A stretch of 64,000 nt of DNA from Synergistaceae bacterium (lineage in GTDB: Bacteria > Synergistota > Synergistia > Synergistales > Aminithiophilaceae), in contig JAESII010000010.1 of NCBI GenBank assembly GCA_016756725.1, forward strand, positions 78,447-142,446, written 5' to 3'. The translations under genes were made by a program, and so were the position numbers. The notes under the pieces were generated by a model, which was not told the DNA's origin, searched no databases, and saw only the letters and a list, made by a program, of their open reading frames with translations. This document shows positions 24,742 through 33,655 of this stretch, one piece after another; within the stretch, counting starts at the first letter, position 1, and the number at the start of each line of letters is the position of its first letter.

Positions 24742-26479
24742 AATAGTCTGTACCCTGGGGCCGGCTTGCGCCGATCTGGATATCATGCGCCAGATGGCCG
24801 AATCGGGCATGGATGTGGCCCGTTTCAACTTCAGCCACGGTGATTATGAGGGACATGGCCTGAACCTGAGCCAGATCCGCCATGTCGAAGAAGAGATGGG
24901 CCGTCCCATAGCCACCATCCTCGACACCAAGGGGCCAGAAATTCGGACCGGTCTCCTCAAAGACAGCCGTTCCGTCCTGCTCAATCAGGGACAGCCCTTC
25001 GTGCTCTTTGCCGACGAGCTCGTCGGCGATGAAAAGGGAGTGTCCACGAGCTATCCTAATCTGGCCGACGAGGTCGCCGTCGGGCAGGATATTTTCATTG
25101 ACGATGGAACCCTTCATCTGCGCGTCGAGTCCATCGTGGACAGGGAGATCCGCTGTCGGATCATTGTCGGCGGTGAACTGGGCGAGCGCAAAGGCATCAA
25201 CGTACCCGACGCAACCCTCTCCGTCCCCACGCTGACGTCGAAGGACATCGAAGACATCCGCTGGGGTGTCGAGCACCACATGGACTACATCGCCGTCTCC
25301 TTTGTCAGAAGCCGTGACGACATCATGGACGTGCGACGTGTCATTGAGGAGTTTGGCGGCCACGTCAAGATCATCGCCAAAATCGAGACGAAACAGGCTG
25401 TGGCCCATCTGGACGAGATCGTCGATGTCGTCGATGGCATGATGGTCGCGCGGGGCGATCTCGGTGTGGAGATGGCCACCGAGGATGTCCCCCTTGTCCA
25501 GAAGCACATCATCGAAACCTGCCGTTCTCAGGGCAAGCCCGTCATTGTGGCGACGCAGATGCTCGATTCGATGATCCGCAACCCCCGACCGACCCGGGCG
25601 GAGGCAAGTGACGTGGCCAATGCTGTCCTCGACGGAGCCGATGCCGTCATGCTTTCCGGCGAAACCGCCAAGGGCCGTTATCCTGTCCGCGCCGTTGAGA
25701 CCATGACCCGCGTCGTCATGCGTGCCGAAGAGGAGCTCCGCCTCTGGCAGCGATGCAACAGCCGGAATTTCGGCCCCTCGACCGTACCCGATGCCGTTAG
25801 CCACGCTGCCACGTCCATCGCCGAAGAGATGAAAGCCCGCGTTATCATCTCCCTGACCCGTTCGGGCAGCACAGCCCGGATGGTCAGCAAGTTCCGTCCC
25901 CTCTGTCCCATCGTTGCCGCGACGCCCGCCCTGGGAACGTGGCGTGAGATGGCTCTCGTCTGGGGAGTCTATCCGATCCTGAAGGAAGAGGCTCCGAGCG
26001 CAGAAGAGGCAAGCCAGGCGGCTTTGGGGAGCGCCCTCGACAAGGGCTTGGTGTCTGAAGGTGATCTTGTCGTCATCACCGCCGGTGTCCCCGTGGGTAT
26101 TCCCGGGACGACCAACCTCGTCCAGGTCCAGACGGTGGGGCGGATTCTAGTCAAGGGACTGTCACTCCTGAAACGGGAGGCATCAGGCCACGTCTGTCGG
26201 GCCTTGACGGCAGCGGAAGCCCTGGACAAGACCCGTCCCGGCGACATCCTCGTCGTGCCTCAGACCGATCGCGACTTTGTTCCCGCCATGCGCAAGGCGG
26301 CGGCCATCATTGCCGAAGACGGCGGTTTGACGAGCCATGCCGCCATCGTTGCCCTGGAACTCTCCATTCCCTGCGTCGTCGGCGCCGAGAACGCTCTGGC
26401 CACCCTTCAGGACGGGATGCTCGTCACCGTCGACGGCACCCGTGGCGTCGTCTACCAGGGCAAGGTGAAACTCCATTAG
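24728..26479 (+). CDS. pyk: Pyruvate kinase with C-terminal phosphohistidine-type domain
   Basis: 583 residues. It converts PEP and ADP to pyruvate and ATP. The core starts [16 protein letters not shown] and carries [21 protein letters not shown], and [10 protein letters not shown] followed by [12 protein letters not shown]. An extra domain (about 485-583) contains [21 protein letters not shown] (about 532-552), the PEP-utiliser mobile-domain motif with a histidine, as in Bacillus pyruvate kinases. The domain occurs again in the ppdK product of this window. It overlaps mtrB, so TRAP and Pyk are made from one mRNA. Confidence 0.96.
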   Translation: MRKVKIVCTLGPACADLDIMRQMAESGMDVARFNFSHGDYEGHGLNLSQIRHVEEEMGRPIATILDTKGPEIRTGLLKDSRSVLLNQGQPFVLFADELVGDEKGVSTSYPNLADEVAVGQDIFIDDGTLHLRVESIVDREIRCRIIVGGELGERKGINVPDATLSVPTLTSKDIEDIRWGVEHHMDYIAVSFVRSRDDIMDVRRVIEEFGGHVKIIAKIETKQAVAHLDEIVDVVDGMMVARGDLGVEMATEDVPLVQKHIIETCRSQGKPVIVATQMLDSMIRNPRPTRAEASDVANAVLDGADAVMLSGETAKGRYPVRAVETMTRVVMRAEEELRLWQRCNSRNFGPSTVPDAVSHAATSIAEEMKARVIISLTRSGSTARMVSKFRPLCPIVAATPALGTWREMALVWGVYPILKEEAPSAEEASQAALGSALDKGLVSEGDLVVITAGVPVGIPGTTNLVQVQTVGRILVKGLSLLKREASGHVCRALTAAEALDKTRPGDILVVPQTDRDFVPAMRKAAAIIAEDGGLTSHAAIVALELSIPCVVGAENALATLQDGMLVTVDGTRGVVYQGKVKLH

Positions 26480-26480
26480 G

Positions 26481-27116
26481 ATGACGGCCGGCGGGTGCAC
26501 CTCCTCTCATTCTGTCCCTCTCTGCCTTGAAGCGCTTCGTCTTTTCTGCCGCGAACATTTCTCCTCCCATCTCTGGGGTGGCGGAGGTGGCTCTTTCCGA
26601 CAGAGTGCCGTTCTGATCCTCCTCTATCCCGATGGGGATCGGCTCAGAATCGTCATGCTGGCCAGACCCAATACGCTGCGCCGCCATCCGGGTCAGGTCG
26701 CCTTTCCCGGCGGAGCGAGGGAGGCCGCGGACCTGACGCCTGTCGCGACGGCGCTGCGCGAAGCTTCCGAGGAGATCGGCTTAGATCCGAAATCAGTTGA
26801 TGTCATCGGCCTTCTTCCTCGGGAATTCGCCTACACCAGCGACTTTTTTATCGTCCCCGTTGTCGCCTTTTATCCCCATCCCGGGGGGCCTTCCTTCCGT
26901 GCCGATCCCATTGAGGTCGAGGAGATCCTGGCACCTGCCCTTGATGAGCTCCACCTCTTTCCGGAACTGAAGTGGCATGGCGGCGAGACGCTCCAGGTGC
27001 TCTATCCGGTCTTTCCCGTAGAGAGACACCGCCTCTGGGGAGCCTCAGCCCGGATCACCCTGAAGCTGCTCCGTCTCCTCGACTCCCTCGGCAGAGGCCT
27101 TACGTGGCCCTCCTAG
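26481..27116 (+). CDS. Nudix hydrolase, CoA pyrophosphatase (NudL-like)
   Basis: 211 residues. The segment LARPNTLRRHPGQVAFPGGAREAADLTPVATALREASEEIGL combines the NuCoA motif (L-x-x-x-x-x-x-L-x-x-H-x-G-Q-v-a-F-P-G-G) with the Nudix box ending REASEEIGL, the combination seen in enzymes that cleave coenzyme A to phosphopantetheine and 3',5'-ADP. It starts 1 bp after the pyk stop; the SD is weak, so coupling to pyk translation is likely. Confidence 0.86.
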   Translation: MTAGGCTSSHSVPLCLEALRLFCREHFSSHLWGGGGGSFRQSAVLILLYPDGDRLRIVMLARPNTLRRHPGQVAFPGGAREAADLTPVATALREASEEIGLDPKSVDVIGLLPREFAYTSDFFIVPVVAFYPHPGGPSFRADPIEVEEILAPALDELHLFPELKWHGGETLQVLYPVFPVERHRLWGASARITLKLLRLLDSLGRGLTWPS

Positions 27117-27946
27117 GTTGCCATGTCTCCGTAGCCGGCGGTCTCTGGCGTGCCGTCGAACGGGGAGAGGCTCTCGGCTGCGAGGCCATTCAGATTTTCA
27201 CCAAAAACCAGCTTCAATGGAGGGCTGCTCCCTTGCCCCTTCATGTCTGTGAGCGCTTTTTCCGGGCCCGCAGGGAAAGCGCCATCGACAGTGTCGTCGC
27301 CCATGCCTCTTATCTCATCAACATCGCCGCCCCCGACGCCGTTTGGGAAAAGAGCATTGTCGCTCTCAAAGACGAGCTGGATCGCTGTGATCAACTGGGC
27401 ATTGACGACCTCGTCCTCCACCCCGGTTCCCACCGGGGAGAGGGTCGGGATCGAGGGCTCGCCCGAGCCGTCACGGCGCTGAAGGAAGTCTTCAGCGTGA
27501 CAGAAGGACAGGGGACGCGGGTCCTGCTGGAGACCATGTCCGGTCAAGGCGACGGCCTCGGTGCCGATCTGGATGACCTGGAGCGATTGATCGAGGGCTG
27601 TGACGGTGATCGGCGGCTAGGCCTCTGTCTGGATACGTGTCACCTCTTCGCTTCCGGCCTCGATCTGAGGCGAGCCGACGGCTACAGGCGCCTTGTCGAT
27701 TCCATGGAACGGCGCTTCGGGCTGGACCGAGTCGGCTGCTGGCACCTGAATGATTCGAAGGAGCCCAAGGGTTCCGGAAAGGATCGCCATAGTCATCTTG
27801 GTGAAGGCGAACTGGGGTTGCTTCCCTTTTCGCTGATCATAGCTGACGAACGTTGGGCCTCTACTCCCTGCATCCTTGAAACGCCCAAGGAGAAAGACGG
27901 CGACCAGAAAAACATGGCTCTGCTCAGGAAAATGCGGGGCCGTTAA
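27104..27946 (+). CDS. nfo: Endonuclease IV (AP endonuclease)
   Basis: 280 residues, the family size. It nicks DNA 5' of abasic sites using three zinc ions. Family blocks in order: LGCHVSVAGGL, AIQIFTKNQLQW, LHPGSHRGEG, VLLETMSGQG, LGLCLDTCHLFASG, HLNDSKEPKGSGKDRHSHLGEG and ILETPKE. GTG 27104 is preferred since it places LLGCHVSVAGG at the N-terminus and has AGAGG 6-7 bp upstream. It overlaps the Nudix gene by 13 bp. Confidence 0.94.
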   Translation: MALLGCHVSVAGGLWRAVERGEALGCEAIQIFTKNQLQWRAAPLPLHVCERFFRARRESAIDSVVAHASYLINIAAPDAVWEKSIVALKDELDRCDQLGIDDLVLHPGSHRGEGRDRGLARAVTALKEVFSVTEGQGTRVLLETMSGQGDGLGADLDDLERLIEGCDGDRRLGLCLDTCHLFASGLDLRRADGYRRLVDSMERRFGLDRVGCWHLNDSKEPKGSGKDRHSHLGEGELGLLPFSLIIADERWASTPCILETPKEKDGDQKNMALLRKMRGR

Positions 27947-28026
27947 GGAAACCACTGAGGTCCTCCTCGTTTACAGACTTCTCTCAGCAAGGTACGATGG
28001 AAGACGATGCCCAGGAAGGAGTTGCC

Positions 28027-29094
28027 ATGGCTTACCCTCAGCTTGTCATTGACAGTGCAGCGATCGCCGAAAACGCGGCTTCCATCGTAAGGCGGTGCGG
28101 TCAGTGCGGCATCGCCGTCGCCGGCGTTACCAAGGGCATGTCGGCCCAGCCGGCATTGGCCCAGGTGATGAAAGAGGCCGGTTGTGCCTGGCTGGCCGAC
28201 AGTCGCCTGGTCAACGTGGTCCGTCTTCGCGAAGCGGGCCTGGAGGGGCCTTTCCTTCTCCTTCGGATTCCGATGGACGACGAGATCGATGATGTCGTGG
28301 ACCTTGTCGATGTGGTCCTCGTCTCCATGACGGAGACGATCGAAAGACTGGACCAAGCCTGTCGGGACCGTTCCCGGACGCTGGACACGCTGGCCATGAT
28401 CGATCTTGGCGATCTTCGTGAGGGATTCTGGCCCGACGAGGTGGAGTGTTTGGCTCAGACCTACCGCCGCTGCCGTCGCGTGCGCTGTCTCGGCGTGGGT
28501 GTCAACTTCGGTTGTTTCGGAGGCGTCCAGCCCACGGCGGAAAACGGGAAGAAGCTCGTCGCCGTCGCAGCCCAGCTTTCTTCCCTGCTTGGGAGCTCCC
28601 TGGAGATCCTCTCCGGCGGCGCCACGTCGTCCCTGGCGCTCCTTGAGGAGGGAATAATGCCGCAGGAGATCAATCAACTCCGAATTGGCGAGGCGCTGCT
28701 TCTGGGGAGCGATGTTTCTCACAACCGCTTCATTCCCTGGCTGAGGAACGATACAATGATCTTCCAGGGTCAAGTCGTCGAGGTGCGTCGCAAGCCCTCC
28801 CGTCCCATCGGCATCATCGGTGCCGATGCCTTCGGAAACGTACCCGTCTTTGAGGATCGGGGAAGACGTCTGCGGGCAATCGTCGCTGCCGGACGTCAGG
28901 ATATCCGCCCCGAAGGACTTCGCCCGCTGCTGCCGGGCGTCGAGATTCTGGGAGCCTCGAGCGACCACCTCCTTCTCGACGTCGAGGCCTGTCGCCCCGC
29001 CGTCAAGCTCGGTGACGTCATCTCCTTCGGCGTCGACTACGGAGCCATGCTTGCGGCCACGACATCCCACTACGTGGAGGTGAAAATCCGTTAG
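28027..29094 (+). CDS. Alanine/ornithine racemase-family PLP enzyme
   Basis: 355 residues of the alanine-racemase fold. The PLP lysine is K36 in VAGVTKGMSA, and GVGVNFGCFGG, LEILSGGATSSLALL and INQLRIGEALLLG follow the pattern of the ornithine racemase (Orr) subfamily known from amino-acid-fermenting anaerobes, rather than of cell-wall alanine racemase. D-ornithine formation for fermentation is therefore plausible, though a broad amino-acid racemase is possible and no ornithine aminomutase gene is nearby. ATG 28027 has AGGAAGGAG just upstream; an ATG at 27997 would add ten residues without a comparable site. cdaA starts 3 bp after its stop. Confidence 0.82.
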   Translation: MAYPQLVIDSAAIAENAASIVRRCGQCGIAVAGVTKGMSAQPALAQVMKEAGCAWLADSRLVNVVRLREAGLEGPFLLLRIPMDDEIDDVVDLVDVVLVSMTETIERLDQACRDRSRTLDTLAMIDLGDLREGFWPDEVECLAQTYRRCRRVRCLGVGVNFGCFGGVQPTAENGKKLVAVAAQLSSLLGSSLEILSGGATSSLALLEEGIMPQEINQLRIGEALLLGSDVSHNRFIPWLRNDTMIFQGQVVEVRRKPSRPIGIIGADAFGNVPVFEDRGRRLRAIVAAGRQDIRPEGLRPLLPGVEILGASSDHLLLDVEACRPAVKLGDVISFGVDYGAMLAATTSHYVEVKIR

Positions 29095-29097
29095 GTC

Positions 29098-29931
29098 ATG
29101 ATGGGCCTCTTCCGCTGGCAGGATTTCCTCGACATATTCATTATCTCCTTCGTCGTCTACCGGCTGCTGATTCTGCTGGTGGACACAAGGGCCATGCAGC
29201 TCGTCAAGGGAATTTTTGTCCTCGGTCTTCTTGCCGCGGCGGCCCGTGTCTTCGAACTGCAGGCCCTATCGTGGCTTTTGGCAAAATCCTTGACCGGTCT
29301 TTTCATCGCCATCCCCATCGTCTTTCAGCCGGAATTGCGCCGCGTGCTGGAAGAGTTGGGGCGAGGCAAGATCTGGCAGCGCCGTCAGGCGCAGGAAAAG
29401 GCCGAGCAGCTGGCCGATGAGATCACCCGTGCCCTCATCTACCTCCAGGGTCAGAAAATGGGGGGGCTCTTGGTCCTGGAACGGACGACGGGCCTTAAGG
29501 ACGTGTGGCGAACGGCCGTCAAAGTCGACGGGGAAATCTCACAGGAGCTCATCGTCTCCCTTTTCTGGCCCAACAATCCCCTCCACGACGGTGCCGTCAT
29601 CGTCAACAAAGATAGAATCCTAGCGGCAGCCTGCTATTTGCCTCTTACGGAAAACAGCAACCTCTCGCGCTGGCTTGGCACGCGCCATCGAGCCGCCTTG
29701 GGTGTCACTGAGGTTTCCGATGCCATTTCCCTCATCGTTTCCGAGGAGAGGGGAGAGATTTCCCTGGCCATCAAGGGCCATCTCTCCCGCGGACTGAAGG
29801 AAAAGCAGGTCCGCCGCCTGCTCCTTCATTATTTCCTGGCAAAGGAAGAGCAGGAAGGCGGTTTCTGGGACCAACTGCGCCGTGAACTCCGTGACCTCTG
29901 GCCTGGAAGCGGTGAAAAAGATGAAGTTTGA
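29098..29931 (+). CDS. cdaA: Diadenylate cyclase CdaA
   Basis: 277 residues. Three N-terminal membrane helices (about 10-28, 36-52 and 56-76) precede a DAC domain with the catalytic motifs DGA (164-166, in PLHDGAVIV) and RHR (196-198, in GTRHRAALG). It condenses two ATP to cyclic di-AMP, a regulator of potassium, osmotic and cell-wall balance. The order cdaA-cdaR-glmM is the classic arrangement and ties c-di-AMP to wall precursor synthesis. Confidence 0.96.
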   Translation: MMGLFRWQDFLDIFIISFVVYRLLILLVDTRAMQLVKGIFVLGLLAAAARVFELQALSWLLAKSLTGLFIAIPIVFQPELRRVLEELGRGKIWQRRQAQEKAEQLADEITRALIYLQGQKMGGLLVLERTTGLKDVWRTAVKVDGEISQELIVSLFWPNNPLHDGAVIVNKDRILAAACYLPLTENSNLSRWLGTRHRAALGVTEVSDAISLIVSEERGEISLAIKGHLSRGLKEKQVRRLLLHYFLAKEEQEGGFWDQLRRELRDLWPGSGEKDEV

Positions 29932-31144
29932 CCGCCTCGACAAGCTGCTTTCGTCGTCTCTTTTTCTCAAAATCCTTTCTCTGGCCGTGGCCTTCTTTCT
30001 CTGGTTCTACGTGAGCAGCGAAGTGGGCAGCGAGACAGTGCGCGAGTTCCTCGTCCCCGTCGAGTACCGTAACACGCCCGCTGGCCTGGAGCTGAAGGCC
30101 CAGCTCCGGGAGGTTCATCTTCAGGCAATGGCTGGAACGAATCTCTTCAGCTTCTTCGACGAGGGGAATGTCCGCGTCGAAGTGGACCTGAACGGTCTCG
30201 ATCCAGGCCGGTATCGCCTTAACGTGAGACCTCTCCTGCCGTCGGGGATGCGTCTTGTCTCTGTGACTCCCTCGCAGGTCGAGGTGGAGTTGATCCGCAT
30301 TGTCGAGCGCGTTCTTCCGCTACGGGCGGAAGTTCGTGGCGGTCTCCCCCCGGGCCTGCTCCTCGAGGATGTTCAGATAACGCCGTCGGAGATCACCGTC
30401 CGCGGGCCGGAAGAACAGATCGCTGCTCTAAAAACCGCTCGCCTTGAGCCGCGCATCGAAGACCTCCGCAAAGGGGAGCCCCTTGAGCTTGACGTCCATC
30501 TGCCTGAATTGACCTCTGCCATGAGATCTTCCGTGCTTGTCGTCCCCGAAAAGGCGACTCTTTCGGCGCGGGTTCTTGAAGGCCTGCCGACGCGAAGCAT
30601 CCCGGTCAGAACCCGCCTTGTCGGTGAGCCCAACCGAGACTATTCCCTCTCCGGCGTGATCGTCGAACCGGCGGAAGTCACGATTCAGGGACCGACGGCC
30701 GCTCTGGACGGCCTTGAAGAGGTCGTCACGGAACCGATAGATCTTTCGGAAATCACGCAGGGGAGTACCCTTGTCGTTCCTCTCGCCGCCTTACCGGAGA
30801 CCCTAGATTACGCAGCTGACAGAGCCGTCCAGGTCCAGATCCTGCTTCAGGAAAGGAAAACAACCCGGCTATACAGCGGCATTCCGGTGACTGTCGTCGG
30901 CCGAAGCGTGTATCCCGGCTGGCGCGTTGAACCCAACCAGGTCAACGTCGTCGTCGAGGCTCTGCCCTCACGTCTTGAGGCGCTGGACATCGGTGAGACG
31001 ATGGGCATCGAAGCCGTCGTTGACGTCACGAACATCGTCTCGCGCAAATTGACTGTCCCCGTCCAGATAAGGATAGGGGCGTCTGATGTCACGTTACGTC
31101 GCACCGATCCGGGAGAAGTTACCGTCTATGCCCTTATCGACTGA
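29921..31144 (+). CDS. cdaR: CdaA regulator with YbbR domains
   Basis: 407 residues from ATG 29921, overlapping cdaA by 11 bp (a GTG at 29912 is an alternative). One N-terminal membrane helix (about 14-34, FLKILSLAVAFFLWFYVS) anchors a long outer part made of four YbbR-type beta repeats of about 80 residues (recurring blocks such as TPSQVEVEL, TPSEITVRGP, EPAEVTIQGP and EPNQVNVVVE). In Bacillus and Listeria CdaR binds CdaA and modulates its activity. Confidence 0.92.
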   Translation: MKFDRLDKLLSSSLFLKILSLAVAFFLWFYVSSEVGSETVREFLVPVEYRNTPAGLELKAQLREVHLQAMAGTNLFSFFDEGNVRVEVDLNGLDPGRYRLNVRPLLPSGMRLVSVTPSQVEVELIRIVERVLPLRAEVRGGLPPGLLLEDVQITPSEITVRGPEEQIAALKTARLEPRIEDLRKGEPLELDVHLPELTSAMRSSVLVVPEKATLSARVLEGLPTRSIPVRTRLVGEPNRDYSLSGVIVEPAEVTIQGPTAALDGLEEVVTEPIDLSEITQGSTLVVPLAALPETLDYAADRAVQVQILLQERKTTRLYSGIPVTVVGRSVYPGWRVEPNQVNVVVEALPSRLEALDIGETMGIEAVVDVTNIVSRKLTVPVQIRIGASDVTLRRTDPGEVTVYALID

Positions 31145-31194
31145 CGGTGGCGATCCGTTCCAAGGTTTAATCTTTCCCAGATGAGGTGACCGCC

Positions 31195-32553
31195 ATGAAC
31201 AGGGCTGTTCGATGCCTTTTTGGAACCGACGGTGTCCGCGACGTGGCCAACAAGGGCACGATGACGCCGGAAATGGCCCTGCGCCTGGCGAGGGCTTTTG
31301 TCTTGTTTCTCACCGAGGGGGGGGCGCCTCGCCCTTCCGTCGTCGTCGCAAGGGACACCCGTCACTCCGGTCCCATGCTGGAAGCCGCTCTTGTGGCGGG
31401 ACTTGCCTCTGCTGGAGCCGAGATCACTCTCCTCGGGGTGGCCCCCACGCCTGCCGTCAGTTTTGCCATCCGCAAAAGCGGCGCTGCTGGGGGAGCCGTG
31501 ATCAGCGCTTCCCATAACCCGGCCGAGTACAATGGCATCAAGTTCTTGGACGCAAAGGGCAGCAAGCTCGACGATGGTGAGGAATCGGCCATTGAAGAAA
31601 CGCTGGCCGACAGCCTTCTTGACGATTGGAGACCGACGGGGGCGTCCATCGGTTCCATCGGCAGCGACGAATCCCTTCTTGACGCCTATGTCGACTGGCT
31701 GTCGTCCTTCGCTGGCCCCTTTGGTGGTCCCGTCGTCGTGGACGGCGCTCATGGGGCGGCATCAGCCGTGCTTCCCCGGCTGGCGACCAGACTCGGCGTC
31801 AAGCCTCACCTGATCGGTCTTGCTCCCGATGGCCTTAACATCAACGAGGACGTGGGCGTCATGCACATGGCCCATCTCGCTCAGGCCGTCCGCCAGACAG
31901 AGGCCGTCTGCGGTGTCGCCTTCGACGGTGATGCGGACCGCGTTCTTCTCTGTGATCGTCGGGGCAGGACGCTTGACGGGGATATCCTGCTCTGGGTGCT
32001 CGCCCGTTGGCTCAAGGAACGGGGGGAATTAGGGCAGGGGGTAGTCGCGACGGTCATGAGCAACCTTGCTCTGGAAGAGCGCCTAGGCGAATCGGCCATC
32101 GCCGTCAGCCGTTGTCCCGTCGGAGACCGCTACGTCCTCGAGGCGATGCGGGAAAAGGGAATGGGGCTGGGAGGAGAGCAGTCGGGTCACGTCATCCTCG
32201 GACCTTGGGTCTGCACCGGCGACGGTTTACTCACCGGATTGGCCTTTCTCCGAGCCTGCCACGAACTGGGAGAGGATCTGGATTCTCTCTACGACCGCTT
32301 CGGTCGTTATCCACAGCTTCTGCGCAATGTCACCGTCTCGGACAAGAAAAAAGTCCTCCAGTCCAAACTCCTCCAGGAGGCCATCGCCGAAGCCGAGGGT
32401 CGCCTGGGAGAGTGGGGCCGTGTTTTCGTCCGAGCCTCGGGGACGGAACCCCTGGTCCGCATCCTCGTCGAGGCCAAGGATTGCCAGCTCATGGAGGAGC
32501 TTGCTCAGAACGTCGCGAGCCTCATAACTCAACTGAGTCCCTACAAGGAGTGA
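31195..32553 (+). CDS. glmM: Phosphoglucosamine mutase
   Basis: 452 residues. It converts glucosamine-6-phosphate to glucosamine-1-phosphate. The start LFGTDGVRDVANKG, the phosphoserine loop ISASHNPAEYNG (phosphorylated S106), the metal loop FDGDADRVLLCD, the sugar-binding GGEQSGH and the phosphate-binding RASGTEPLVR are all present. ATG 31195 is preferred over GTG 31186 because GAGGTGA lies at 31183-31189. In the canonical setting GlmM also inhibits CdaA. Confidence 0.96.
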   Translation: MNRAVRCLFGTDGVRDVANKGTMTPEMALRLARAFVLFLTEGGAPRPSVVVARDTRHSGPMLEAALVAGLASAGAEITLLGVAPTPAVSFAIRKSGAAGGAVISASHNPAEYNGIKFLDAKGSKLDDGEESAIEETLADSLLDDWRPTGASIGSIGSDESLLDAYVDWLSSFAGPFGGPVVVDGAHGAASAVLPRLATRLGVKPHLIGLAPDGLNINEDVGVMHMAHLAQAVRQTEAVCGVAFDGDADRVLLCDRRGRTLDGDILLWVLARWLKERGELGQGVVATVMSNLALEERLGESAIAVSRCPVGDRYVLEAMREKGMGLGGEQSGHVILGPWVCTGDGLLTGLAFLRACHELGEDLDSLYDRFGRYPQLLRNVTVSDKKKVLQSKLLQEAIAEAEGRLGEWGRVFVRASGTEPLVRILVEAKDCQLMEELAQNVASLITQLSPYKE

Positions 32554-32563
32554 TCCGAACCCC

Positions 32564-33469
32564 ATGGCCATCTCCGTCAGCAGCTGTCTTTTCCCCGTAG
32601 CCGGTCTGGGAACCCGTTTCCTGCCGGCCACGAAAGAAATCCCGAAGGAAATGATCCCCCTCATTGACAGGCCGATCATTCATTATGGGGTCAACGAGGC
32701 CGTCGAAGCGGGGTGTCGCGACATGGTCTTCGTCACAAGCCGGGGGAAACGCTCCCTGGAAGACTACTTCGATCGCTCCTTCGAACTGGAGCAGGCCCTA
32801 AAAAACAAGGGGAAGGGGAATCTCTGCGAGGAAATCCATGCCATCAGCCGCATGGCCTCCTTCTCCTGTGTGCGCCAGCCGGAACCGCTGGGCTTGGGGC
32901 ATGCTGTCCTCTGCGGCGAACCTCTCTGTTCGAGGGGGTATTTCGGAGTGGTTCTTCCCGATGATGTCATGATTGGAGAGCCGCCCGTGTTGGCCCAGCT
33001 TGTCGCCGTCCATGAGAAAATGGGAGGATCGGTTGTTGCTCTTGAGGAAGTCCCGAAGGAGGAAACCTCCCGGTACGGCATCGTCGCAGCCGTCGATGCC
33101 GGTGATGGACTCTGGCGTGTCACCGACCTCGTCGAAAAGCCTTCTCCTCAGGATGCGCCAAGCAACCTCGCCGTCATGGGGCGCTATGTTCTCTCGCCGC
33201 GGATCTTTGATCTTCTTCGCGACCTTCCTCGCGGCAAGGGCGGCGAAATCCAGCTCACCGACGGTCTGAGAAGGCTCCTCCAGGAGGAACCGATCTGGGG
33301 CGTCGTCTATAGGGGGAGGCGCTATGACTGTGGCACCAAGGAGAGCTGGCTGCGGGCTACAGTGTCGCTTGCTCTGGAAGATAGAGTGCTGCGAGAAATC
33401 GTCCTTGATGCCCTGCGAGAGGAGGGGATTGTCGAGCCCATCGTGAACGAAGGACCTGTCGTCGAGTGA
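32564..33469 (+). CDS. galU: UTP-glucose-1-phosphate uridylyltransferase
   Basis: 301 residues. It forms UDP-glucose for glycan synthesis. The nucleotide-binding LFPVAGLGTRFLPATKEIPKEMIPL (9-33), the FVTSRGKRSLEDYFD block, LGLGHAVLCGEP and VVEKP-like DLVEKPSPQDAP segments match GalU. It starts 10 bp after glmM, and the glmS ribozyme begins 5 bp after its stop. Confidence 0.93.
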   Translation: MAISVSSCLFPVAGLGTRFLPATKEIPKEMIPLIDRPIIHYGVNEAVEAGCRDMVFVTSRGKRSLEDYFDRSFELEQALKNKGKGNLCEEIHAISRMASFSCVRQPEPLGLGHAVLCGEPLCSRGYFGVVLPDDVMIGEPPVLAQLVAVHEKMGGSVVALEEVPKEETSRYGIVAAVDAGDGLWRVTDLVEKPSPQDAPSNLAVMGRYVLSPRIFDLLRDLPRGKGGEIQLTDGLRRLLQEEPIWGVVYRGRRYDCGTKESWLRATVSLALEDRVLREIVLDALREEGIVEPIVNEGPVVE

Positions 33470-33474
33470 TCGAA

Positions 33475-33620
33475 GCGCCGGGACTGGCCTGAACGGCCAG
33501 TTGACGAGGACGGAGGAGTATCGAATCTTCGGCGGATGCCTCCGGGGCTCTGAAGGTATGCCCTCAAGGCGGTCAACAAAACGTCCGGTGACGGACCCAC
33601 AAAAGGGCCGCTAGCCTTCT
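33475..33620 (+). ncRNA. glmS ribozyme-riboswitch
   Basis: The leader of glmS contains the conserved ribozyme core. The cleavage site A33474|G33475 opens AGCGCC; P1 is ACTGGCC/GGCCAGT; then come TTGACGAGGA, GGAG, ATCGAA, TTCGGCGGATGCCTCC, and P4 GTCC-GGTGAC-GGAC. In this class glucosamine-6-phosphate acts as the cofactor for self-cleavage, after which the glmS mRNA is degraded. Because galU ends at 33469, cleavage would separate galU from glmS in any read-through mRNA. The 3' boundary is approximate. Confidence 0.95.
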
Positions 33621-33655
33621 TTACGCGCAAATCGAGAAAGGTGTGACTGCTTCCG

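Noticed and set aside
24689..25804. Long minus-strand open frame opposite pyk
   Set aside because: His/Asp/Gly-rich antisense composition and no motifs, while the plus-strand pyk is unambiguous.
27943..29070. Long minus-strand open frame opposite the racemase gene
   Set aside because: It covers the same bases as a PLP racemase with a clear active site and has no domain of its own.
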